NCBI RefSeq assembly: GCF_017498545.1
Contig: NZ_CP071793.1
Span: forward strand, 3,861,501-3,925,500
Length of the DNA: 64,000 nt
Reading direction: 5' to 3'
Origin: Sulfidibacter corallicola
GTDB taxonomy: Bacteria > Acidobacteriota > Holophagae > Acanthopleuribacterales > Acanthopleuribacteraceae
The notes below the pieces were generated by a model. It had not been told where the DNA came from and did not search any database. It saw nothing but the letters and a program-made list of their open reading frames with translations. The position numbers and the translations under genes are program-made. Shown one piece after another: positions 1 to 9,076 of this stretch (position 1 is the first letter of the stretch; the number at the start of each line of letters is the position of its first letter).

Positions 1-396
1 GGGGTAACCAGATCGTCGATTCTACAGGAATGGCGACAAACCAATTTGGTCTCATGGTCCGCTCCCCTCTAGATGTAAGGAGCATACAAGGTACGGACCC
101 TTTTGGCCAGATCCTTTGCCGGTCGATTCTCCCTGAATGGAGGCGCTCGTGACGAGCCATTCCCGGTGGGGTTTCTCAAAAAACGAACCACATCTTCGAC
201 GGGATCCAGCCGGGCCGATCGCGCTTTTGTCCAGGTCAACCCGAACCCCAGGCTCCTGGTAACTTGCCAGCAATGACACCCTGTGCCAAAATACCCACTC
301 AGGAAGTGACAAGGACTGAAAAGGTGCCCACCGGGGCCGCCGAAAAGCCGAATGCCTCCCTTGGGTCGGAAGGCTCAAGTATCCCGGACAGGAGCC
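1..396. other. Intergenic region, no supportable gene
   Basis: No reading frame here looks coding. The short open frames are rich in Arg, Ser and Trp in the way antisense frames of G+C-rich DNA are, and none has a convincing ribosome binding site. The stretch probably holds the upstream region of the kinase that starts at 397. I cannot point to a clear promoter. Confidence 0.5.
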
Positions 397-1659
397 ATGA
401 GTAGCTCAATGACGAAGTCTCTTGGCAAATACGAGCTGCTCGAAGTTTTGGGCCGCGGCTCCATGGGCGTGGTCTACAAGGCACTCGACCCACGCATCGG
501 CAAACTGGCCGCCATCAAGACCATGAACCAGAAGATCCTGGGGAATCCCGATCTCCAGGAACGCTTTTTCCGGGAAGGCGCCATCCTGGGCCAACTCCAA
601 CACCGCAACATCATCAACGTCTACAACGTGGGTGCGGACGGCGACAATTACTACATCGCCATGGAGTACCTGGAAGGAATCAGCCTCGACAAGCTGGTGA
701 AGAAAGAGGGGCGCCTGAAACCGGTGCGTGCCCTGGAGCTGGTGAAGCAGGTCTGCGACGGGGTCTACGCCGCCCACAAACAATCCATCATTCACCGCGA
801 CATCAAACCCGCCAACATCTTCATCACCGGGGACGACTACGTCAAGGTCCTGGACTTCGGCGTCGCCAGCTTCCAAAACAGCCAGTTGACCAATTCCGGC
901 GTGCTGCTGGGCACGATCAATTACATGGCCCCCGAACAGATCACCGGGGTCAAGGTGGATTACCGTTCGGATATCTTCAGTATCGGCGTGATCCTCTACG
1001 AATTACTGAGCGGGACCAATCCCTTTTTGGGCCGCAACATCAGCCAGACCATGGTGCGCCTGGTCAACGAAAACCCCAAACCCATCCCCGCCATTCCCCG
1101 GCGCCTGCAACACATTTTGGACCAGGCTCTGGAAAAGGAGCGGGAACGCCGATATCGGAGCTGCAAACTGATGGCCTCCGATATCGAAATGGTGCTGCGC
1201 TCCGAAGAATTGGACGAGATTCCCTACGAACTGGAAGACGAGGAATCACGGGAAAACCTGCTGCAGAAAATGATCGGCCTGCGCATCGATGTCATCAAGA
1301 GCGCGATCAAGAACGAGGACTTCGAACAGGCCGAAGAGCTGATCGGCCAATTGAAACGGGTCGATCGAGGCAAGGAAAACGCACGCGAGTTGACCCACAT
1401 GCTGGAGCGTGCACGCCGCGCGCACCAGGAAAAGGCGCTCTTCGTGGAGCAACTGACCCAGGAAACCCTGGCCAAAGCCAACGAGCACATGTCTTCGCGT
1501 CATTACGTGGCCGCCATCGAATTGTGCGACAAGGTCCTGAAAATGAAACCGGGTCACCTGGACGCGCGGGTAATTCGCGCCACCTCCCTGACCAAGCTCG
1601 AGCGGTTCGTGGAGGAAGCGCGCAAACGCATGCCTCGCAACGAGAAACCGTCGGTCTGA
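397..1659 (+). CDS. Ser/Thr protein kinase with C-terminal TPR-like tail
   Basis: This is a cytoplasmic Hanks-type Ser/Thr kinase of about 420 residues. The glycine loop (GRGSMG, residues 19-24), the ATP-binding lysine in AAIK (K41), the catalytic loop HRDIKPAN (D135), DFG (D153) and APEQ are all intact, so it should be active. After the kinase domain (about 12-275) comes an acidic linker, a charged helical region and a C-terminal TPR-like pair of helices ending in ALELC/KPGHLDAR-type sequence. No membrane segment is visible, unlike many bacterial kinases with sensor tails. An open frame extends upstream to 352, but the ATG at 397 lies just behind GGACAGGAG, and another ATG at 409 is better spaced. 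The true start is one of these two. It converges on a second kinase gene only 10 bp away. The substrate is unknown. Confidence 0.85.
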   Translation: MSSSMTKSLGKYELLEVLGRGSMGVVYKALDPRIGKLAAIKTMNQKILGNPDLQERFFREGAILGQLQHRNIINVYNVGADGDNYYIAMEYLEGISLDKLVKKEGRLKPVRALELVKQVCDGVYAAHKQSIIHRDIKPANIFITGDDYVKVLDFGVASFQNSQLTNSGVLLGTINYMAPEQITGVKVDYRSDIFSIGVILYELLSGTNPFLGRNISQTMVRLVNENPKPIPAIPRRLQHILDQALEKERERRYRSCKLMASDIEMVLRSEELDEIPYELEDEESRENLLQKMIGLRIDVIKSAIKNEDFEQAEELIGQLKRVDRGKENARELTHMLERARRAHQEKALFVEQLTQETLAKANEHMSSRHYVAAIELCDKVLKMKPGHLDARVIRATSLTKLERFVEEARKRMPRNEKPSV

Positions 1660-1669
1660 TCCGCCGCGA

Positions 1670-4207
1670 TCAAATACCGGCGTTGTTCAGCCGCTCCTGG
1701 AGTCGTTCCTTCATCTGAACGCGACCGGTCGTTTCGAACAGGGACATCAGGAGTTGGGCCGCCTGGCGGGTGTAGGGATGCTTTGGACCCAATTCCTCGA
1801 GCAATGCATCGGCCGCGGAAATCAACAGGGGCTCGGCGGCGAGCGGCTGATCCTGATCGAGATAGACCTGTGCGCGCAGGTAGTTGAGTCGCGCCGGGAA
1901 CCAGTGCCGCGGTCCGTAACGGCGGGCGGAGGCCTGAATGAGTTGTTCCAGCAAATTGGCGGACTCCTCGAAGCGTTGTTCGGCACGCAGCCATTCCGCC
2001 CAGCCCGCGTGCAAGTACAGCGAGCGTACCAGGTAAAAACCGCCGAATTGGTTGTGCCGGGTCAGGGCCTCGTGCAGAAAGCCATCCGCCTGGGTGGCGT
2101 TTCCGAGTTGCAGGGCACACTGGCCGCGTAGGAAAACCAGCCAATTGCGTTCGTAAGCCAGTGCCGAGCTCGGTTCCGCGAGATCCGCCAGCGTCGCCAC
2201 GAGATGGGCGTCCGCTTCTTCCACCCTGCGAGTCTGCATCATGATGCGGGCTCGCTGACCGGCAGCCCGTACCTTCAGAATCTCGTCCAGGGGCGAAGCG
2301 GTGTTCGCGGCACGCTCGACCTCGGCCAGGCCGTTCAAGGCCACATCGAAACGGCCCAGTTGGGCCTGAACCTCGGCCCGCCACAGAAGAAGCGAAAGGT
2401 GTGTCGTCGAAGGCCCGTCGCCTCGATCGGTCCCGAGCAGATCGAAGTCCTTCGACACCTTTTCCAGGTTCCCGCTCAGCCCTTGAAACGCAATGCGATT
2501 GCAGAGGATCTCTCGAAAGAATTCGTCGTGAAGCGGGGGCTCGTCGGCGGACCCGCCATCCGCCAGGGCCTGGTATCGGTCGCGCGCGGCCACGAAGCGA
2601 CCGGCCTCCATCTCACCGCAAACGAAGCCGGGGAAATCCGGTTTGGCCGCGCCCGCCAACACCTTTTTGGCGAGCCGGTCCCACTGGGGATGTGCGTCGC
2701 GAATCTGTTTGAACCTCAAAAAGATCCAGAGATCCCGTACCGCGATGGTCAAATGATCGGCCTCGCCCAAGACGACCCGGCATTCCTCCAGCAGCCCGCG
2801 GGAGACCTCGCCGGCGGGACCCATCTGAAAATCGCGAGCCAGTGCATGGGCAAGGTCGAAGCGCGCCTGGAGCACCCGGGGGTGCAGGGGACCGAAGGTG
2901 CGCGCCATCACTTCTGAGCCGCGTTCGAGATAGACGGCGGCATCGCGTGCGTGACCCGTCGCCAGCCGCTTGCGGCCCAGGATGACGTAGAGCATGGCCT
3001 GGATTTCCGGTTGGCGCTCGAACTCGCGGTCGATGCGCACACTGATCTGGCGGAAGGTCTGACCCCGAGAGGAAATGGCGTCCGCCAACAGCAGGTCGGC
3101 CTCCTTCCTACTCGAGGAATCAATTCCCGACTCACGCATCAAATCTTCGACGAAGTTCAGCAATGCCATGGCCTTATCCGATTCCTCCCGCACCTGGGCC
3201 GCCGAAAGTGCCGCCGCCTCGCGGGCCTGGTCGGCGCGCAACATCGCCATGGTGGTTCCCACGAGACCCGCCACCAAGGAGAGCAGGACCAGCACCGTCG
3301 CCATCACCGGATATTTGTGCTTCTGAATGAACTTGTAGACCAAATAGGCCGGCGTCGCGGGTGTCGCGCTGACCGGTTCGTCGGCGAGATAGCGACGCAG
3401 GTCGTTGGCCAGCGCCAGGGCACTCTGGTAGCGCAGCTCCGGCGAACGCTGAATGCACTTCATCGTGATGTTTTGAAGGTCCTGAGGCAGGTCCGGGGCG
3501 ATCTTGCGAATCGGATCGGGTTCCTGCTCCATCACGTCCAACAGGATCTCGACCGTGTTTTCGCCGCTGTAGGGAGCCCGTCCCGCCAGTAAAAAATAAA
3601 GGGTGGCGCCCAGGTTGTAGATATCGGAACGGTGATCCAGGTCCACCCGGCCCTCGGCCTGCTCCGGCGACATATACGCCGGCGATCCCTTGACCTCGCC
3701 TTCCACCGTATTGCTGGGCGCGGTCTTCTGTTTGGCCACCCCGAAATCCATCAAATAGACCTGTGCGATCTTGCCGCGCTCGATCATCACGTTTTGCGGT
3801 TTGATGTCGCGGTGAATCAGGCCGCACTCGTGGGCCTTGTGAAGGCCCTCCGCGATTTTTTGAATGATCAGGACCTTTTCACGCAAAGGCGTGAAGCGGT
3901 GGGCCTTGTCGAGGGTCACACCGTCGATGTATTGCATGACGATGTAGGGCAGGCCGCGGAATTCGCCCGTTTCGTAGACCTTGCAGATGTTTTCGTGGTC
4001 GACGGTCGCCTGATTGCGTGCCTCGACCATCATCTTGTGGGTTCGTTCCGGATCTGCAGCGCTGCTCAGGATCTTGAGTGCGACCCAACGATTCAAGTTC
4101 TTGTCGAATGCCTGGTAAACCCGACCCATGGCCCCCTTGCCGAGGAACTTCCAAATCTGGTACTGGCCGACAAGTTCACCAGGCTGCAAAGGAAAATGAT
4201 CCTCCAT
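1670..4207 (-). CDS. Transmembrane Ser/Thr protein kinase with large TPR region
   Basis: This is a Hanks-type kinase of about 845 residues. The kinase domain (about 16-285) has the glycine loop GKGAMG, K45 in VALK, HRDIKPQN (D134), DFGVA and SPEQ, all intact. A single hydrophobic helix at about 299-322 follows. The remaining 520 residues are TPR-like helical repeats with motifs such as LGRKRLATG and FGPLHPRVLQAR. This order (kinase, membrane helix, TPR) is common in Acidobacteriota and Myxococcota and implies a cytoplasmic kinase with a sensory or scaffolding domain across the membrane. The open frame runs further upstream to 4315, but the ATG at 4207 follows a purine-rich GGCGGGGG and begins just before the kinase fold. 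It converges on the kinase at 397-1659, and the two may have arisen by duplication. Confidence 0.88.
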   Translation of the reverse strand: MEDHFPLQPGELVGQYQIWKFLGKGAMGRVYQAFDKNLNRWVALKILSSAADPERTHKMMVEARNQATVDHENICKVYETGEFRGLPYIVMQYIDGVTLDKAHRFTPLREKVLIIQKIAEGLHKAHECGLIHRDIKPQNVMIERGKIAQVYLMDFGVAKQKTAPSNTVEGEVKGSPAYMSPEQAEGRVDLDHRSDIYNLGATLYFLLAGRAPYSGENTVEILLDVMEQEPDPIRKIAPDLPQDLQNITMKCIQRSPELRYQSALALANDLRRYLADEPVSATPATPAYLVYKFIQKHKYPVMATVLVLLSLVAGLVGTTMAMLRADQAREAAALSAAQVREESDKAMALLNFVEDLMRESGIDSSSRKEADLLLADAISSRGQTFRQISVRIDREFERQPEIQAMLYVILGRKRLATGHARDAAVYLERGSEVMARTFGPLHPRVLQARFDLAHALARDFQMGPAGEVSRGLLEECRVVLGEADHLTIAVRDLWIFLRFKQIRDAHPQWDRLAKKVLAGAAKPDFPGFVCGEMEAGRFVAARDRYQALADGGSADEPPLHDEFFREILCNRIAFQGLSGNLEKVSKDFDLLGTDRGDGPSTTHLSLLLWRAEVQAQLGRFDVALNGLAEVERAANTASPLDEILKVRAAGQRARIMMQTRRVEEADAHLVATLADLAEPSSALAYERNWLVFLRGQCALQLGNATQADGFLHEALTRHNQFGGFYLVRSLYLHAGWAEWLRAEQRFEESANLLEQLIQASARRYGPRHWFPARLNYLRAQVYLDQDQPLAAEPLLISAADALLEELGPKHPYTRQAAQLLMSLFETTGRVQMKERLQERLNNAGI

Positions 4208-4848
4208 GCGACCCCCGCCAAAGCATTGCGGCTGCCCGCCGCCTTTCTCTCCCATTACTTCGCCATGCGCATCTTGGCGCGGCACCAATCCATCGGAATC
4301 CACTTCCACCGCCACGCCGTGGTACGCGCCTCATCGATACGCTCGTACCAAGGGAAACCACGCAATTCATGTATCGGAAGAAACGCCGTGAGCGCTTACC
4401 GTCCATCGGTGATTCCAAGGCGTCGACCCTCAATAGACGCCACCCCCGGTTTGCGGGTAGATTTGGAGACATCCACCTGAGTAAAAAGTCATGACCAATG
4501 GCGTCACATGTCGGGAAGCTATCCCGAAAAATCACGCAGGACAGCCTGCTCCCGGCTAGCACCGAGACGCCATAGGAAAAGAATTCAGGCGCAATCGAAT
4601 AAATCGAAATGGGTCCGCCTCGCCGAACACGCGCGAACCACAAAATCAACCCTTTTTTTTCAAACAACTTGCATCAAGCACCATGAGTTCTTCAGATCTC
4701 ATGGACAGGAGACCGCCCGTGCTGTCACCCACTCCCGTAGAAGCGGTCAGGCCCGGGCCGGTCGCAAAAAAGCTGAGAATCGGCGCCGCTCCCCGCACAG
4801 AAATTCACCAGAAGCGGGTGCCACGGCGCCAGGAAGACGGGGCCGAAG
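4208..4848. other. Intergenic region of about 640 bp, nothing identified
   Basis: This stretch lies between the leftward kinase gene and frr. All frames are broken or have antisense-like composition. It contains a slightly A+T-richer patch around 4590-4680, including an eight-T run near 4652. It presumably holds the kinase promoter and the end of the frr transcript. I found no convincing hairpin plus U-run. Confidence 0.4.
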
Positions 4849-5406
4849 TCACACGGCCATGATTTCGTCTTCTTTCCCCTTGACCATTTTGTCGATCTCG
4901 CCGACACGGGCATCGGTGATCTTCTGCACCTCGTCGAGCCCGCGGTGCATGTCGTCCTGGGAGATTTCCTTTTCCTTCTCCAGGGCCTTGATCTGATCGT
5001 TGACGTCGCGGCGCACGTTGCGGACCGCGGTCTTGGCGGCCTCGCCCAGCTTGTGAACCTGCTTCACGTACTCCTTGCGGCGTTCTTCGGTCAACGGCGG
5101 CACCGAAATGCGGATGATGGAGCCGTCGTTGTTGGGAGTCAGGCCGATGTTGGCGGCCAGGATGGATTTCTCGACCGCGCCCAACATGCTGGGCTCCCAG
5201 GGCTGGATGGTGATCAGGTTGGGCTCCGGATTTGCCAAGGCGGCCACCTGGTTGATCGGCGTGGGGGCACCGTAGTAATCCACCTTGATACCGTCGAAGA
5301 TCGCGAGCGAGGCGCGTCCGGTGCGAACCTTGGACAGCTCGCCACTGAATTTTTGAACCGCTTGGGCCATTCTAGATTTCGCATCTTTATACTGCTGGTC
5401 TAACAT
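4849..5406 (-). CDS. frr: Ribosome recycling factor
   Basis: RRF works with EF-G and IF3 to split the post-termination ribosome so that subunits can be reused. At 185 residues it has the family's standard length. Family landmarks are the N-terminal helix with [10 protein letters not shown], the domain II segment with [14 protein letters not shown] and the C-terminal helix with [25 protein letters not shown]. The ATG at 5406 lies inside the last codons of pyrH and overlaps it by 7 bp. Its binding site GGAGGATC is therefore within pyrH, which suggests translational coupling. The pyrH-frr order is widely conserved. Here the usual rpsB-tsf pair is absent upstream. Confidence 0.97.
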   Translation of the reverse strand: MLDQQYKDAKSRMAQAVQKFSGELSKVRTGRASLAIFDGIKVDYYGAPTPINQVAALANPEPNLITIQPWEPSMLGAVEKSILAANIGLTPNNDGSIIRISVPPLTEERRKEYVKQVHKLGEAAKTAVRNVRRDVNDQIKALEKEKEISQDDMHRGLDEVQKITDARVGEIDKMVKGKEDEIMAV

Positions 5407-6128
5407 TGATCCTCCACTAGGGTCCCAATTTCTTCACCGAGCACGGCTTTGATGATGTTGCCGGGCTCGGTGAGGTTGAATACCAGAATCGGCATTTTGT
5501 TGTCCATGCACAGCGAAATCGCCGTGGCATCCATGACTTTCAACTGTTTCTCGAGCACGTTCATGTGAGTGGTGTGCCTGATTTGGCGAGCGGTCGAGTC
5601 CGTTACCGGGTCGGCGGTGTAGATCCCGTCCACCTTGGTGGCCTTCATGATGATGTCGGCCCCGATTTCCACCGAACGAAGTGCGGCGGCGGTATCGGTC
5701 GTGAAAAAGGGATTTCCGGTACCTGCACCGAAAATCACGATGCGACCCGACTTCAAGTGATGCATCGCCCGGGGGCGGGTATAGGTCTCGGCCACCTGGC
5801 GCATGTCGAACGCCGACATGACGCGCGCCGGCAGTTCCTGCTTCTCGAGCGCGTCCTGCAGCGAGAGGCTGTTCATGACCGTCGCCAACATGCCCATGTA
5901 GTCGGCAGTGGCGCGGACCATGCCGGCGGCCGCGACGGAGACGCCGCGAAAAATATTTCCGCCGCCAACCACAACCGCGACCTGAACACCCATTTCGTGA
6001 ACTTGTTTGATCTGAACAGCGATACCGCGAACCGTATCCGGATCGACCCCGTAATCGCGGGGCCCCATCAAAGCTTCTCCGGAGAGCTTCAAGAGAATAC
6101 GGTTGTACTTCGGCTTGGGGTCGTCCAC
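5400..6128 (-). CDS. pyrH: UMP kinase
   Basis: PyrH phosphorylates UMP to UDP in pyrimidine nucleotide synthesis. It is the bacterial hexameric enzyme of the amino-acid-kinase fold. The sequence shows the N-terminal [10 protein letters not shown], the [11 protein letters not shown] glycine loop, [11 protein letters not shown], the ATP-site [13 protein letters not shown] and the end segment with DATAISLC and PILVFNL. The open frame extends far upstream to 6365, but the correct start is the GTG at 6128. It sits 8 nt behind a GAGGAGG site and gives 242 residues, the family length. The residues further upstream are Arg-rich and not PyrH-like. The gene overlaps the frr start, so the two form an operon. 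About 200 bp separate it from ychF upstream. Confidence 0.97.
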   Translation of the reverse strand: MDDPKPKYNRILLKLSGEALMGPRDYGVDPDTVRGIAVQIKQVHEMGVQVAVVVGGGNIFRGVSVAAAGMVRATADYMGMLATVMNSLSLQDALEKQELPARVMSAFDMRQVAETYTRPRAMHHLKSGRIVIFGAGTGNPFFTTDTAAALRSVEIGADIIMKATKVDGIYTADPVTDSTARQIRHTTHMNVLEKQLKVMDATAISLCMDNKMPILVFNLTEPGNIIKAVLGEEIGTLVEDQC

Positions 6129-6333
6129 GGAATATTCCTCCTCTGATAAGCTTTCACATTCTAACCCAAAACCCACCGTTCCAAAGGTGGAATTCCGCGG
6201 GCGAAAGCGCTGCGCGACAAGGCCGCGCTCGCGAGCTATCGCCCTGGCGAAAGGACGGGTTCGAAGCCGTCGAACAGACGTATGGAGGGCACCGCGGCGG
6301 GGTCCGCAACGACCGTGCGGCCCCTCACCGAAA

Positions 6334-7419
6334 TCACACGTTGAACTTGAAGTGCATGATATCACCGTCTTTGACGACGTACTCCTTGCCTTCCTGCCGC
6401 ATCAGTCCCTGGTTGCGGATTTCGGCCTCCGACTCGTGGGTTTCCAGCTCGTCGAGCGTGAAGACCTCGGCGCGAATGAAGCCGCGCTCAAAATCGGAGT
6501 GAATGACGCCGGCGGCTTCGGGCGCCTTGGCACCGACCCGCACCGTCCAGGCGCGAATTTCCTTTTTGCCGGCGGTGAAATAACTATGGAGCCCCAACAG
6601 CCGGTAGGTCTCCCGCGTCAACGCATCCAGGCCCGGCTCCTCCATGCCCAAATCGTGCAGGAACTCGCGCGCTTCCTCGGCGTCCATGTCGGCCAGTTCC
6701 GACTCGATCTTGCCGGAGATCAGGACCACCCCGGCCTGGGCCTCGCTCGCATGGGCGCGCAGCTTCGCCACCTGCTCGTTTTCGCCACCCAGATCGTCCT
6801 CGTGGACGTTGGCGATGTAGAGAATTTCTTTCATCGACAGCAGGAACAGCGGCATCAGTGCTTCCCGTTCGCGCTCGGTGAAATCGGCGTGGGCCAACCA
6901 CTGGCTTTCGTTCAACATGCCCATGGCCTTGTTCATGGCCGCCATCTGCGTTTTGGACTCGGCATCGGTCATCTTTCCGATGCGTTTCATGCGCTTTTCG
7001 AGGGTATCCATGTCGGCCAGCATCAGCTCGGTCTCGATCGTTTCCACATCGCGCATGGCATCGACGCCGCCGTCCACGTGCACCACGTCCTCGTCCTGAA
7101 AACAACGAACGACGTGCAGGATCGCATCCACCTGACGGATGTTGGCGAGAAACTGGTTGCCGAGACCCTCGCCCTTGCTGGCGCCCCGCACCAGTCCCGC
7201 GATGTCGACGATTTCCAGCGCGGCCGGAATGACCTTTTCGGTCGGAATGAAACGCTGAATGCGTCCGAGTCGTGGGTCCGGTACCGGCACCACGCCCACG
7301 TTGGGATCGATGGTGCAGAAAGGGTAGTTGGCGCTCTGCGCCTTACCGGATGTCAACGCATTGAAAATGGTTGATTTGCCTACATTGGGCAGTCCCACGA
7401 TGCCCGCGGATAGTCCCAT
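6334..7419 (-). CDS. ychF: Redox-/ribosome-associated ATPase YchF (OLA1 family)
   Basis: YchF is a universally conserved P-loop NTPase of the TRAFAC/Obg group that prefers ATP over GTP and binds ribosomes. The N-terminal [17 protein letters not shown] carries the Walker A loop. [20 protein letters not shown] is the switch II region. The usual NKxD specificity motif is replaced by the YchF-type N-x-x-E (NVHEDDL near the centre), as expected for ATP use. The coiled-coil insert and the C-terminal TGS domain ([23 protein letters not shown], split across the fold) are present. The length of 361 residues is normal. The ATG follows GGAGG with a 6-nt spacer. It is transcribed in the same direction as pyrH-frr but separated by about 200 bp. 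Confidence 0.97.
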   Translation of the reverse strand: MGLSAGIVGLPNVGKSTIFNALTSGKAQSANYPFCTIDPNVGVVPVPDPRLGRIQRFIPTEKVIPAALEIVDIAGLVRGASKGEGLGNQFLANIRQVDAILHVVRCFQDEDVVHVDGGVDAMRDVETIETELMLADMDTLEKRMKRIGKMTDAESKTQMAAMNKAMGMLNESQWLAHADFTEREREALMPLFLLSMKEILYIANVHEDDLGGENEQVAKLRAHASEAQAGVVLISGKIESELADMDAEEAREFLHDLGMEEPGLDALTRETYRLLGLHSYFTAGKKEIRAWTVRVGAKAPEAAGVIHSDFERGFIRAEVFTLDELETHESEAEIRNQGLMRQEGKEYVVKDGDIMHFKFNV

Positions 7420-7550
7420 GGTTCGCCTCCAAAACTAATGGTCCGCTGACGGGCGTGGGCACCAGGGGCGTCCTCACGAGGGATCCGCGCGGCGCGGGCA
7501 TTGTAGCACGACCGGCAAACAAAAAAACCGCGAGTTGGCGGCGGGTGAAA

Positions 7551-8015
7551 TCAGAACCCGCTGTTGGCCAAACTCATGATCACCTGGAACTTCTCGTTGG
7601 TGGTGCGCAGTCGCTCGGTCAGCGTTCGGCAGAAGGCCCAAAGGAATTTGTAGGCGATGTTCTGGTTCTTGTTGAACAGCTTGACGAGATCCGACACGCT
7701 GATCGCGAACAGGGAGGTCGGCTGGTGGGCGATCGCGTAGGCCGAACGCGACTGGTTGTCGAACAGGGTCATTTCCCCGAAAAAGGAGCGTCGCTCCAAC
7801 ACCGCCAACGCCTCCTCGGCGCCGCCGTGCATCTTGGAGATCCGCACCGCACCCGAGACCACCAGGTAAAGGGTGTCGCCGGGATCGCCCTCCTTGAAAA
7901 TCACCGTGTCGGTCGCGTAATTCTTGACCCTGCCGATCAACACGACCTCGAGGAGTTCGTCCTCGGTCAAGTCGCTGAACAAAATGGTCTGTTTGAGGAA
8001 CTCTTGACTCAGCAA
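7551..8015 (-). CDS. Cyclic-nucleotide-binding domain protein without DNA-binding domain
   Basis: This is a 154-residue stand-alone cNMP-binding beta-barrel of the Crp/PKA-R type. It has the leading helical segment (FSDLTEDELLEVV), the barrel (VIFKEGDPGDTLYLVVSGAVRI) and the phosphate-binding cassette FFGEMTLFDNQSRSA. In that cassette the canonical G-E and R-S/T-A pattern is kept (GEM, RSA), so cyclic nucleotide binding is plausible. A C-terminal helix follows, and no helix-turn-helix is present, so it is not a transcription factor by itself. It would act as a regulatory subunit or partner-binding switch. The likely start is TTG at 8015 with AGGA about 10 nt upstream. A 65-bp gap separates it from the small membrane coiled-coil gene behind it. 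Confidence 0.85.
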   Translation of the reverse strand: MLSQEFLKQTILFSDLTEDELLEVVLIGRVKNYATDTVIFKEGDPGDTLYLVVSGAVRISKMHGGAEEALAVLERRSFFGEMTLFDNQSRSAYAIAHQPTSLFAISVSDLVKLFNKNQNIAYKFLWAFCRTLTERLRTTNEKFQVIMSLANSGF

Positions 8016-8080
8016 AGCGGAAAATCCTGTAGCGGGAGGGAACGGCAGGACGGCACTCTGGGGCCGACATCATTTTGGGG

Positions 8081-8365
8081 TCAAAGGTTGTCGTGAATGG
8101 TCTTGAGTTGACGACCCACGTCTTGGTTGACGCGCTCGATTTTGGCCAGATTTTCGTTTTTCGAATCGTTGATCAGGCTCTCGACCTTCTTCTCGAAATT
8201 CACCAGGTGTTTGGTCAACTCGGTGATGCGTTCCTGCAATTCGTGCATCTCCGCCATTTGGCGGCCCCGCCCGGGATCGGGCTGCTTGAGGATGAAGATC
8301 ACAACGGCAATCAGAATGGCGTTGAGAATCCCCATGATGAGACCTAAAAACACGAATGTCTGCAT
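8081..8365 (-). CDS. Small membrane-anchored coiled-coil protein
   Basis: This is a 94-residue protein of no recognised family. One N-terminal membrane helix (about residues 3-25, FVFLGLIMGILNAILIAVVIF) is split here only by my reading of its ends. A short basic linker with PDPGRGRQ follows. The rest is a charged heptad-like helix (about 36-94) rich in Glu, Lys, Leu and Asn, typical of a coiled coil. It would sit in the inner membrane with a cytoplasmic rod. The gene lies between a receiver-domain gene and a cyclic-nucleotide-binding gene on the same strand, so a role in signalling or localisation is possible but unproven. The ATG at 8365 has only a weak AAAGG site. An internal ATG 10 codons later is possible. 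Confidence 0.7.
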   Translation of the reverse strand: MQTFVFLGLIMGILNAILIAVVIFILKQPDPGRGRQMAEMHELQERITELTKHLVNFEKKVESLINDSKNENLAKIERVNQDVGRQLKTIHDNL

Positions 8366-8539
8366 AAACGAAGGCCTTTATCCGGGATTGGCGGATAGGT
8401 GACGCGTCGCGGTAGGGACGCTCGTCGGCAATGGGCGCCAGAGAAGAGAATGTCGCCTGGCGAATCGGGATGGTCGCGAGTCTCGCGTGATTCCCAACCT
8501 GTGAAACAACGAGACTCCGCAAACGACAAGGACAGGGTT

Positions 8540-8902
8540 TCAGGAATTGATGAGCAACTCGATCTTCTCTTTCAGGGTTTCCGGCGTAAACGGCTTGACG
8601 ACGTAATTGTTTACACCGGCTTGCAGTGCTTCGACGATATCCTCTTTGGCCGCGTTGGTGGTGACCATCAGGATGGGAACTTCTTTATAGGGACCGGACC
8701 GCACGCGCTTCACAAATTCCAAGCCGTCCATCTCGGGCATGTTCCAGTCGGTGATAATGACGTCGACGCCACCTTCATCCAACTTTTGCAACCCGGTCTT
8801 CCCGTTGTCGGCCTGGACCACGTCCTTATAACCGATGCGGGAGAGCGTGTTGATAATGATGCGACGCATGGTGGTTGAATCATCAATCGTCAGGATTTTC
8901 AA
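8540..8902 (-). CDS. CheY-like single-domain response regulator
   Basis: This is a receiver domain with no output domain. It has the acidic pair DD near the N-terminus, the phospho-acceptor aspartate in TDWNMPEMDG (D52 from the start chosen here), the conserved threonine in MVTTNA, and the lysine in VVKPF. All catalytic residues are present, so phosphorylation by a histidine kinase is expected. A TTG at 8908 directly abuts the AGGAGG site. The TTG at 8902, 6-7 nt downstream of AGGAGG, is the better start and gives the canonical MKILTIDDS opening, 120 residues. No kinase or chemotaxis gene is adjacent, so the partner is unknown. Confidence 0.93.
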   Translation of the reverse strand: MKILTIDDSTTMRRIIINTLSRIGYKDVVQADNGKTGLQKLDEGGVDVIITDWNMPEMDGLEFVKRVRSGPYKEVPILMVTTNAAKEDIVEALQAGVNNYVVKPFTPETLKEKIELLINS

Positions 8903-9076
8903 AATCAACCTCCTAAGGTTAGCTCAAGGATAAATGGTAACTTATTGAAGACGCTTTATCCTATCGGTCAAATCGCGAGAAGATCAATACCGGACGCTTC
9001 TTTTTGCGCAGAATTCCCGGTTCCCCCTAGGCGATTGGCATGTGAACAGGTTAAAGCAGGCCCATTCTAACCGAAT

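Noticed and set aside
4176..4667. Leftward 163-codon open frame between kinase and frr
   Set aside because: It overlaps the kinase start, has no ribosome binding site and its composition resembles shadow frames.
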